Shown: positions 57,355 through 64,000 of the stretch, in pieces | How the letters are laid out: each line of letters begins with the position of its first letter | Position numbering within the stretch: the stretch's first letter is position 1 | NCBI RefSeq assembly: GCF_000308455.1 | Contig: NZ_BAFP01000109.1 | Coordinates: forward strand, 62,001-126,000 | Reading direction: 5' to 3' | From: Nocardia abscessus NBRC 100374 | GTDB taxonomy: Bacteria > Actinomycetota > Actinomycetes > Mycobacteriales > Mycobacteriaceae | DNA length: 64,000 nt | Translations under genes and position numbers: made by a program | Notes under the pieces: generated by a model | What the model was told of the DNA's origin: nothing | Database searches by the model: none | The model's input: the letters and a program-made list of their open reading frames with translations, nothing else

Positions 57355-58126
57355 GTACGCCCCGGCACCTTGCCGGGCTGTCCATGTTAACACCGGCGAG
57401 AGCCAGGATCATCCCGATATCCGGTGGGGGCGGCTGCCATGCCCGGCTGCGTCGACCGGTGGGCCTACGTAGAGCATCAGCCCAGGTCAGGACCACCAAT
57501 ACCCGGCTCCTGCCAGCGGGTCGCGGGGTGTCACCCCGACTCTCCAGCTTTCCCCGCCGAACCTGCCGGGGCACGCGATGTCGGGAACGCATGGCGTCCC
57601 AGAACCTCGCCGCGACGTATGCGATGCTTTTCAGCCCGTCGCAGCTCCGGCCGCAGCCACCTACCCACCGTGCGTAGTCACTGCGGAGCTGGGCGTACGT
57701 GACCACAGGGCGCGAGAGCTTCGACTCGGCGTCACGCGGCGACGGCGGTAGACGGATCGACGACGGGCCGCTGCGGGCCAGGGGCCCGGTCGCGCTGGCC
57801 CCGAAGGCACCGGCCGACGATGCTCGCCCACCCATCGACGGGAGTGTGAACCGGTGGCGGTCACGACAACCAAAGACGTCGGCCACGCCGCATAGACCAG
57901 GTGGCGATCACTGGGCACTCGGAATCGCATTCGCCAACCACCTCGCACGATCGAGACCGAATCTCGCCACCACTGCCCGTTGGCGAACACCGCGCGTTCG
58001 AGCACCCGAGTTTTCCCGGATGCTGGTAGTCGATTCCCCTGGCTCGGCGACCAACCCGACTTACACTGCACGAGCCGTACGATCGGCTCTGAGCAGCGGA
58101 TCTCGATTTCAGACTAAGGAAACACT
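57355..58126. other. Gene-free stretch between ssrA and the lipoprotein genes
   Basis: About 770 bases. It contains the ssrA promoter (minus strand, upstream of 57354) and the leader of the first lipoprotein gene (AAGGA just before TTG 58127). A long minus-strand frame here is Arg/Ser/Pro-rich and has no start signal. Nothing else is clear. Confidence 0.45.
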
Positions 58127-59440
58127 TTGGCAGTTCGCACCATTCGGGACAGGTTGCTGCGCCTGTCCGCCCTCACCGTCATCGCCGGACTCGTCCTAAC
58201 CGGGTGCTCCGCACTACGCGACAAGTCGGCCGAAGGGATCGAGCCGGGTGTCACCGCGGACCCGTGCCCGAACGCCGTCGACACCCGAAAGGGATGTATC
58301 TATCTCGGCGTGCTGTCCGATCTGACGAGTGGGCCGTTCGCCGCGCTGGGCAAGGACATTCACAACGGCCAGCTGGCGTTCTGGAAGGCGGTGAACGAGG
58401 CGGGCGGGATCGGCGGCAAGTACGAGGTGGACATCGCCACCTACACCGAGGACACGAACTACGATCTGCAGAAGCACGCCGAGGCCTACCGGCGGATCGA
58501 GCCGCATGTACTGGCGCTCTCGATGAGTTTCGGCACCGTGCAGACGCAGAAGGTACTTCCCGAGATGGACGCGGCGAACATGATCGCCATTGCCGGAACC
58601 CTGTGGTCGGGTTGGCAATTCGAGAACAGCGACAAGGGCCTGTTGCTGGAGTCCGGCTACTCCTACTGCTCGGAGGCGATCATCGCCCTGGACTGGATCG
58701 CCGAGCACCTGGCGAAGCCGAATTCGATCGCCACGGTGAGCTACCAGGGCGACTACGGCGGCGACTACTCCACCGGCGCGAAGAAATGGGCCTCCGCCAA
58801 TCGCGTCGACATGGTGGCCCACATCGACACCGAGCCCAACACTCAGATCGGCAATCAGGACGCGGCGGTCGCCAGGATCCTGAGCGCCGGAGCGGATCTC
58901 GTGCTCCTGGCCACGGGACCCGCGGAGGCGGGCGAGATCATGGGCAAAGCGGCGCTGGCCGGCTTCCCGGGCCGATTCCTGGGCTCGGGCCCGACCTGGA
59001 ACGGCGGCTTGCTGAAAAGCCCTGCGGCGACGGCGATCACGACCCGCTACAACATGACCTCGCCGCTGGACGGCTGGGACGGTGTCAGCGCTGGGGCCAA
59101 GAAGGCGCGGGCCTCGGCGACCAGGGAGCCCTCGACCTGGGGCTACAGCGCGGGATGGATGTTCTCCTACCCGATGAAGGCGCTGCTCGCCCGAGCGGTC
59201 AACGAAGGCAGGCTGACCCGCAAGGGCGTCCGGGAGGCGGTGCACGGCCTGCGAGTCGACTACGAGGGCGCGATTCCCGAATACGTCTATGGCGCGGCCA
59301 AACCCGATCTCACCCGTCAGCGGGCGGTCATCGAAGCGCCGGAGCAGACCGCGCCGCTGGGCGCGAAAACCCTGGCGGTCGCGTATCACGGCCCGACTCA
59401 GGACCGCATCACCCTCACCGAGCCCTGCGTGCAGCCGTAA
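58127..59440 (+). CDS. Substrate-binding lipoprotein, periplasmic-binding-protein type 1 (LivJ-like), copy 1
   Basis: A 437-residue lipoprotein from TTG 58127 with AAGGA upstream. The signal peptide ends in the lipobox VLTGC (Cys at about 26). The mature part is a type 1 periplasmic-binding fold like amino-acid or urea receptors: CIYLGVLSDLTSGPFAALGK, NGQLAFWKAVNEAGGIGGKY, SMSFGTVQTQKVLPEMDAAN, VSYQGDYGGDYSTGAKKWAS and NGGLLKSPAA. Four or more cysteines (DPCPN, KGCIYL, SYCSEA, EPCVQP) probably form disulfides. A close paralogue follows after 11 bases. No ABC permease or ATPase is present. Confidence 0.87.
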   Translation: MAVRTIRDRLLRLSALTVIAGLVLTGCSALRDKSAEGIEPGVTADPCPNAVDTRKGCIYLGVLSDLTSGPFAALGKDIHNGQLAFWKAVNEAGGIGGKYEVDIATYTEDTNYDLQKHAEAYRRIEPHVLALSMSFGTVQTQKVLPEMDAANMIAIAGTLWSGWQFENSDKGLLLESGYSYCSEAIIALDWIAEHLAKPNSIATVSYQGDYGGDYSTGAKKWASANRVDMVAHIDTEPNTQIGNQDAAVARILSAGADLVLLATGPAEAGEIMGKAALAGFPGRFLGSGPTWNGGLLKSPAATAITTRYNMTSPLDGWDGVSAGAKKARASATREPSTWGYSAGWMFSYPMKALLARAVNEGRLTRKGVREAVHGLRVDYEGAIPEYVYGAAKPDLTRQRAVIEAPEQTAPLGAKTLAVAYHGPTQDRITLTEPCVQP

Positions 59441-59451
59441 GCGAGCCAGAT

Positions 59452-60750
59452 ATGCCTTTTCATCGTGTTTTCCGTCGACTACTTCGACTCGTAGTCGTTC
59501 CGCTCGCACTCGGGCTCGTACTGACCGCCGGGTGTTCGACTTCGACGCCCGCCGCCACACCGGGTGTCACCCGCGAACCATGTCCACACGCGATCCACCG
59601 CGACAAGGGCTGTATCTATCTGGGCGTGTTGTCGGACCTGAACAACGGCCCCTTCGCCCCGCTCGGAAAGTCCTTGCAGGAAGGGCAGCTCGCGTTCTGG
59701 AACGAGGTGAACAAGCAGGGCGGTATCGGCGGCTACGAGATCGACATCGCCGCCTACACTCGCGACACCGCCTACGACCCGCGCAGGCACGTCACGGAAT
59801 TCGCGAACGTTGCGCCGCACGTGCTGGCGCTCGCGATGAGTTTCGGGACCGCGCAGACGCTGGCCGTCCTGCACGAGATGGACGAGGCGGACCTGGTGAC
59901 CGGGGCGGGCACGCTCTGGTCGGGCTGGCAATATCGCTCCACCGACCGCGACCTGGTGTTGGACGACGGATTCTCGTACTGCACCGAAGCCGTGCTCGGC
60001 CTGGACTGGTTCGCGCAGAACCATTATCAGCCGCGCAGCCTCGGCGTGGTCGCCTACCGCGGCAACTACGGCGGCGACTACGCCAGCGGAGCGCTCAAGT
60101 GGGCGTTGGACAACGGCGCGACGATCACCTCGCGCATCGACACCGGACCCAACACCGAGGTCGGTAATCAGGACTACCCGGTCGCCGAGATCATGGCCGA
60201 CCCGCCCGACGTGGTCCTGTTGGCCACCGGGCCGGGCGAAGCCGCCGAGATCGTCGGCAAACTGGCGAGATCCGGCTACGAGGGCCGGTTCCTGGGGTCC
60301 ACTCCGACCTGGAACAGCGCGCTGCTCAAGACTCCGGCCGCGCCCGCGCTCACGGCGCTGTACAACTACACCTCGCCGTTCGACGGCTGGGACGGCACGA
60401 GCACCGGAGCCCAACGCGCCAGGAACGCCGCGACCAGCGAACCGACGAACTTCGGCTACAACCTGGGCTGGGCGATCTCCTATCCGATGAAGGCGCTGCT
60501 CACCAAGGCAGCCGAGTCGGGTCGTCTGGACCGGCCGACCCTGCGCAAGGCCCTGGCCGGGCTCACCGTGGATTCCGAAGGCATGGCGGCGCCGCAGATC
60601 TACGGCCGCGACGAACCCGACGTGGCAGCGCAGCGCGCGGTGGTCAACGTGCCCGACCCGTCCACGTCACTGGGTTCGCGCACGGTGGTCGCCGATTACC
60701 GCAGCCCCACGTTGAAGCGGATCGCGATGCGCGAGCCCTGCACGCGGTGA
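59452..60750 (+). CDS. Substrate-binding lipoprotein, periplasmic-binding-protein type 1, copy 2
   Basis: A 432-residue paralogue of the upstream lipoprotein, sharing REPCPHAIHRDKGCIYLGVL, FGTAQTLAVLHEMDEADLVT, GTLWSGWQY, NYGGDYASGALKWAL and the C-terminal EPCTR. The lipobox is LTAGC. It has no clear Shine-Dalgarno but follows the first gene by only 11 bases, so it is probably cotranscribed. The ligand pocket differs at many positions, so it may bind another ligand. Without transport genes nearby, a sensing or shared-transporter role is possible. Confidence 0.87.
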   Translation: MPFHRVFRRLLRLVVVPLALGLVLTAGCSTSTPAATPGVTREPCPHAIHRDKGCIYLGVLSDLNNGPFAPLGKSLQEGQLAFWNEVNKQGGIGGYEIDIAAYTRDTAYDPRRHVTEFANVAPHVLALAMSFGTAQTLAVLHEMDEADLVTGAGTLWSGWQYRSTDRDLVLDDGFSYCTEAVLGLDWFAQNHYQPRSLGVVAYRGNYGGDYASGALKWALDNGATITSRIDTGPNTEVGNQDYPVAEIMADPPDVVLLATGPGEAAEIVGKLARSGYEGRFLGSTPTWNSALLKTPAAPALTALYNYTSPFDGWDGTSTGAQRARNAATSEPTNFGYNLGWAISYPMKALLTKAAESGRLDRPTLRKALAGLTVDSEGMAAPQIYGRDEPDVAAQRAVVNVPDPSTSLGSRTVVADYRSPTLKRIAMREPCTR

Positions 60751-60854
60751 TTCGCGCTCACTCAGGCGGCGGGCAGTCCTTGTGGCACCCGCCGCCCGAG
60801 TGATCTGGCCTGTGCCGCAACCGTATTCGCTCAGGCGGCCGAGCAGGTGTGCCG

Positions 60855-61566
60855 TCAGGCTGCGGCGATGAGTGCGACCGCTGCCAGCGCGAGGGCCAGG
60901 CCGACCTGCTGCTGCCGGTGGACCCGCTCGCCGAGCAGCGCCATCGCCAGCAGCACGGTCACCGCTGGATACAGCGAGCCGATCACGCTCACCAGCGACA
61001 GCAGCGATCCGTGGAAGGCGTACAGCAGCGCCGCGTTGCTGATCACGTCGAGCACGCTGATATAGCAGGCCAGGCGTAGCGGTTCGCCGCGTAGCCGACC
61101 GAACTCCCTGGCGGCCAGTGCGGTGAGCCACACGACCGCGGTGGCCGCGACACGCTGCATCAGCAGCGGCCACAGTCCCGAGTCCGGCGAAGTCTTGTGC
61201 AGGAAGACGAAAGCGAAGCCGTACGCGACGCCGGATCCGATGGTCAAGGCGGCGACCTTGCGAGTGAACCGCAGTTCGCGGGCGCCGGGTGATCTCCTCG
61301 GTCACGTCGTCGGGCGACTCCCGGCTCACCAGGAGCACCGCGACCAGTGCGAACACGACCCCCGCGAAGGCGAGCGGACCGGGGCGCTCGCCGGTCAACA
61401 GCCCGACGAGCACTGGAATGCCCGCGACGAGCACCGCCGTCAGCGGCGACACCACCGCCATCGGACCATCGGCCAGCGCGGCGTAGAACCACCACACCGC
61501 GACACCGCTCGCGACGCCCACCGCCGCTCCCCACGCCAGCGACGCGGGGTCCGCGGTCCCCGACAC
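60855..61566 (-). pseudogene. EamA transporter, C-terminal part (N-terminus displaced, frameshifted)
   Basis: The minus strand reads ASLAWGAAVGVASGVAVWWF YAALADGPMAVVSPL (two parts) and PGPLAFAGVVFALVAVLLVS. It shifts frame at about 61283 and continues as ARELRFTRKVAALTIGSGVA, YGFAFVFLHKTSPDSGLWPL and ends LGERVHRQQQVGLALALAAV. Together these are helices 2-10 of an EamA permease. The first helix is missing here but lies at 63485-63557, directly after smpB. The gene is thus broken both by an insertion of about 1.9 kb and by a frameshift. Confidence 0.7.
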
Positions 61567-61574
61567 GAGGTCCC

Positions 61575-61715
61575 GTGGTGATCCGGTTCGATGTGCCGGA
61601 CGAGTGCGCGAAGAACATGCCCCACGAGATGGAGTTGCTGGCCGACTTCATGGAGCCGCTGGCGAAGTGGCTGGCCGAGCGCGGTGGCGGCGTGTCCTAC
61701 TCCAACACGCTGTGA
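61575..61715 (+). CDS. Short protein fragment of unknown origin
   Basis: A 46-residue frame from GTG 61575 (or 61578): RFDVPDECAKNMPHEMELLA, DFMEPLAKWLAERGGGVSYS NTL (two parts). It looks like the end of a larger protein whose beginning was lost at the junction with the EamA fragment; there is no ribosome-binding site. It lies at one end of the segment inserted into the EamA gene. Confidence 0.3.
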   Translation: MVIRFDVPDECAKNMPHEMELLADFMEPLAKWLAERGGGVSYSNTL

Positions 61716-61817
61716 CCCCAGTAACACGCCTTGGCCGTGCGCGATGTGCAGCCGACAGCCTGTACACAGGGCTATCCAATCGCAGGGGGGATCCCTGCCG
61801 AACCCCGAGGGGAATCC

Positions 61818-62348
61818 ATGACCGGTCCGCAGTACCCGCAGCAGCCATACGGGCAGCAGCCGTACCCGCCGCCCTATCCGCAGCCGCCGCGGAAGCGGAA
61901 GGTGTGGCCGTGGATCCTGCTCGCCGTCGTAGTGCTCGTGTTCGGCGGGTGTGTGGCGATCATCGGCGCCGCGGGCAACGAAGCCGCCAAGGCCATCGAC
62001 GCGGCAGCGACCTCCATCCAGTCCGCTGCTGAAGCGCCGCCGGACGCGCCGATCCCGCCGTTGACGCCGAAGCCGGGAGGGAAGGGCAAGACCGTCGTGT
62101 ACGAGATCATCTCGGATTCGGATCTGCGGTCGGTCACCTACTGGGATGAGAACTCCGAGCTTCAGCAGCTGCCCGGCGCGGATGCTCCGTGGACGATGAC
62201 GGTCACCAACACTTCCACCTACGCGATCACCGGTGTGGGCGCGCAAACCAACGGCACCAGCGTCACCTGCCGTGTTGTGGTCGACGGGAAGGTGAAGGAC
62301 GAGAAGACCTCCACCGGGAAGTATGCGGTCGTCAACTGCACAGGCTAG
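61818..62348 (+). CDS. MmpS-family membrane-anchored protein
   Basis: A 176-residue protein. GAGGGGAATCC precedes ATG 61818. A proline/glutamine/tyrosine-rich N-terminus (PYGQQPYPPPYPQPP) is followed by a basic stretch, one membrane segment (WPWILLAVVVLVFGGCVAII) and an external beta-rich domain: KTVVYEIISDSDLRSVTYWD, WTMTVTNTSTYAITGVGAQT, VTCRVVVDGKVKDEKTSTGK, VVNC. This is the MmpS fold, the partner of MmpL lipid/drug transporters in mycolic-acid bacteria. No mmpL is next to it; a terminator follows. It lies inside the segment that split the EamA gene. Confidence 0.8.
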   Translation: MTGPQYPQQPYGQQPYPPPYPQPPRKRKVWPWILLAVVVLVFGGCVAIIGAAGNEAAKAIDAAATSIQSAAEAPPDAPIPPLTPKPGGKGKTVVYEIISDSDLRSVTYWDENSELQQLPGADAPWTMTVTNTSTYAITGVGAQTNGTSVTCRVVVDGKVKDEKTSTGKYAVVNCTG

Positions 62349-62362
62349 ACCTTGAACGCAAG

Positions 62363-62397
62363 AAGCCGCCCCGGCCACGACGGTTGGGGCGGCTTTC
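62363..62397 (+). terminator. Rho-independent terminator after the MmpS-like gene
   Basis: AAGCCGCCCC pairs with GGGGCGGCTT (10 bp) around a 13-base loop, followed by TCT. It lies 15 bases after the stop codon. Confidence 0.75.
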
Positions 62398-62425
62398 TGT
62401 CGGTGGAGCGTGCCACGATGAGCGG

Positions 62426-62599
62426 ATGCGGCAGCACTACATCGGCCCCGACGGTCGCCCCGCCGAGCCGGGGACGCTCATCCGCCAACCCGACGGGCGC
62501 GCCGCGGAGACCCGCCCGGTGCGCTGCCCCAACGGCCACCCACTCGCCCACGGCACGTTCACCCGGCTGGAGAGACGACGGACAGCACCCCAGACATGA
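62426..62599 (+). CDS. Small hypothetical protein
   Basis: A 57-residue protein from ATG 62426. It reads QHYIGPDGRPAEPGTLIRQP, DGRAAETRPVRCPNGHPLAH and a basic end. RCPNGHPL resembles half of a zinc site. There is no ribosome-binding site and a CACGAT element 6 bases upstream may give a leaderless mRNA. It is enclosed by two similar terminators. Confidence 0.5.
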   Translation: MRQHYIGPDGRPAEPGTLIRQPDGRAAETRPVRCPNGHPLAHGTFTRLERRRTAPQT

Positions 62600-62601
62600 C
62601 G

Positions 62602-62630
62602 AAAGCCGCCCCGGAGTTCGGGGCGGCTTT
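62602..62630 (+). terminator. Rho-independent terminator after the small gene
   Basis: AAAGCCGCCCC, loop GGAGTTC, GGGGCGGCTTT: a perfect 11-bp stem with a short T run, starting 2 bases after the stop codon. Its stem shares the AAGCCGCCCC arm of the terminator at 62363-62397. Confidence 0.85.
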
Positions 62631-62709
62631 GTTGTGCGTGGTCTACTTCGGCGGGTGGTCTGGCACTGTCACCCGCTCGGTGGGGTACACGCCGTTCTGG
62701 GCCATCTGC

Positions 62710-63470
62710 TCAGCCGACAACGGCGGCCCGCCCGGTTGGAGGTCGATACCGCCGAATAGCAGCATCCTGCCTACCGCGCCACAGGCCGTCCTCAGCCAGC
62801 TCCCACGGGTCGTTGTCAGCGGCCTCGACGTACACGCCCGGCTCGATCGGAAGCATCAGTATCATGCCCGCCGAAGCCGCCAGCGACCGCACACCCCGGC
62901 TGGCGCGACGCTCCTGCGCCGAGACCGCGTCGATTGTGGACCGGATCGTCGCCGACCGTAAGTGCTCCGGCGCAACCTCCCGCGCTTCATACAGCGACTC
63001 GATCGCCGCGTCCACCTCTCCCAAGCCGAGGTACATTCGCGCCTTGTCCACCCAGTAGTAGGCGGTCCGCTCTTTGGCGTAGCCCTTCGGCAGTTGGATA
63101 CTGTCCACGATGCGGCCGGCCTGACCGAGGTCCCCCAGATCGATCGCGGCGGAAAGCTGGTGCAGCTTCACATTGGTCGGCCCGACGACGGTCTCATGAA
63201 CGATGCGGTCTTTGCTCCCCGCGAAGTCCGCAGCCCTCGGCCAGGTGCGAGTTCTCCGCGTCCCGGTTGTTGACGACCGCCGCGATCGTGCCCCGCCTTC
63301 ATGTGCAATGCGGAATACACCGCGCACGCGGCGGGATCGTCACGCGATGCGAGTGCTGGGTCTCGTTGATGGTCCTGCCGAGCACGACTATGGCCTGCTT
63401 GCTCGCGCTGATACGGGCCAGCGCGGCCGCCCGCAGGAATGGGTCATCGCGATCAGCAGTGGTCGCCGGA
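62710..63470 (-). pseudogene. Decayed XRE/TPR regulator and downstream small gene
   Basis: Pieces of a TPR-type regulator are readable in three frames: DPFLRAAALARISASKQAIV (about 63430), CAVYSALHMKAG (63320), AAVVNNRDAENSHLAE (63280), then a longer piece from 63215: GSKDRIVHETVVGPTNVKLH, SAAIDLGDLGQAGRIVDSIQ, YYWVDKARMYLGLGEVDAAI. It runs on without a stop into LPIEPGVYVEAADNDPWELA, which looks like a separate small gene (possible ATG 62866). At least three frameshifts make the regulator dead. No HTH N-terminus is present. Confidence 0.55.
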
Positions 63471-63484
63471 GTGAGCAGCAGCCC

Positions 63485-63557
63485 ATTCCACACCGCCGTA
63501 GAAATCGCTCACGCCGTAGCCCACCGCGGCTGCCAACGCGAGCAGGACGGCGGTCAC
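63485..63557 (-). pseudogene. EamA transporter, N-terminal fragment
   Basis: GTG 63557 overlaps the smpB stop (GTGA) and opens TAVLLALAAAVGYGVSDFYG G, the first helix of an EamA permease, then runs into unrelated sequence (EWAAAHSGDHC, stop). The remainder of the gene is at 60855-61566. Originally smpB and this gene would have formed a coupled pair. Confidence 0.6.
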
Positions 63558-64000
63558 CTGATGCCTTTGATCCGCCGTCCTAGCTCGCGGGTGACCTCTC
63601 GCTCGGCGGTGCGCCGGGCCAGGTCCTGACGCTTGTCGTAGTCCTGCTTACCCCTGGCCAGCGCCAGTTCGACCTTCACCTTGCCGTCGGAGAAATACAT
63701 CGACAGCGGCACCAGCGTCTGGTTGCCCTCCCGCGACTTGCCGACCAACCGCTCGATCTCGCGCTTGTGCAGCAGCAGCTTGCGCACCCGGCGCGGCGAG
63801 TGATTGGTCCAGGTGCCGTGGCTGAACTCGGGGATGTGCAGCCCGCGCAGCCACACCTCGCCGTTGTCCACCGTCGCGAAGGCGTCCACCAGCGAGGCCT
63901 TGCCCTCCCGCAGGCTCTTCACCTCGGTGCCGACCAGCGCGATCCCGGCCTCGTAGACGTCCAGGATCGTGTAGTTGTGCCGCGCCCGGCGGTTGGTCGC
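63554..64000 (-). CDS. smpB: SsrA-binding protein SmpB (start beyond the right edge)
   Basis: 148 C-terminal residues are visible; the first 10-20 lie outside the window. The protein binds tmRNA and delivers it to stalled ribosomes. RRARHNYTILDVYEAGIALV GTEVKSLREG (two parts) is the highly conserved core; EVWLRGLHIPEFSHGTWTNH and RKLLLHKREIERLVGKSREG complete the OB-fold. LVPLSMYFSDGKVKVELALA RGKQDYDKRQDLARRTAERE (two parts) is the basic tail that enters the mRNA channel. Its stop overlaps the start of the broken EamA gene. The matching tmRNA gene is at 56987-57354. Confidence 0.97.
   Translation of the reverse strand, partial: ATNRRARHNYTILDVYEAGIALVGTEVKSLREGKASLVDAFATVDNGEVWLRGLHIPEFSHGTWTNHSPRRVRKLLLHKREIERLVGKSREGNQTLVPLSMYFSDGKVKVELALARGKQDYDKRQDLARRTAEREVTRELGRRIKGIR

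Noticed and set aside
57347..57886. 180-residue minus-strand frame upstream of ssrA
   Set aside because: Arg/Ser-rich, no start signal, overlaps the ssrA 5' end; no recognisable motif.

Overview
The window is high-GC actinobacterial DNA, most likely from Nocardia or a close relative. The evidence is leaderless promoters, GTG/TTG starts, a tmRNA with the tag ADSNQREYALAA, and an MmpS-type protein, mycothiol-type ArsC, MpaB/DUF2236 enzyme and many small TetR/MarR/AraC regulators. The genus is an inference.

1-1.5 kb: the end of a SpoIIE/RsbU-type phosphatase and a small secreted protein. 1.5-10.0 kb: a probable old genomic island between a 21-bp copy of the tRNA-Ala 3' end (1512-1532) and the intact tRNA-Ala(GGC) gene (10014-10086). 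It has an integrase relic beside the tRNA. Its core is an Old Yellow Enzyme gene divergent from a tetR / acetoacetate-decarboxylase-like / succinate-semialdehyde-dehydrogenase-like / DJ-1 series, with four copies of a 19-bp operator.

10.7-38.2 kb: chromosomal metabolic, transport and regulatory genes. These include a DsbA-like protein, two MFS exporters (one with a divergent TetR and a perfect palindromic operator), phosphoglucomutase, a DUF190 protein, a sugar-lactone oxidase, a sirtuin, DUF2236, ArsC, AraC-type regulators, a DUF2156 membrane protein, DJ-1/PfpI proteins, an MFS/MarR pair, a universal stress protein and an EamA exporter. A six-copy 71-bp tandem repeat starts at the 3' end of one MFS gene. 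Two genes (NTF2-like, DHFR-like) carry frameshifts.

38.27-50.81 kb: an integrated conjugative-type element of about 12.5 kb. A large serine integrase has inserted it into an XRE regulator gene, whose two halves lie outside the two ends. The attL and attR ends recombine on paper into an intact regulator gene and an imperfectly palindromic attP. The element has a transfer operon (membrane protein, TraD/FtsK-like ATPase, replication-relaxation protein), an XRE-TPR regulator coupled to a SLOG-like protein, a run of tightly overlapping small cysteine-containing genes, and a two-gene cargo at its right end that I do not recognise.

51-53.2 kb: SDR (probable former target of the split regulator), GNAT, and a phosphotransferase-fold protein without the usual catalytic residues. 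53.7-57.35 kb: toxin-antitoxin relics and a 2.5-kb mini-island ending at the 3' end of ssrA (tmRNA). It has direct-repeat cores and matching 19-bp arm-type sites exactly 104 bp inside each core, and carries an XRE-type regulator/Nudix operon and two small genes. 58-60.75 kb: two tandem paralogous substrate-binding lipoproteins without a permease. 60.85-63.56 kb: an EamA transporter gene broken in two by about 1.9 kb carrying an MmpS-like gene and a decayed XRE/TPR regulator. 63.55-64 kb: smpB, the tmRNA partner, running off the right edge.
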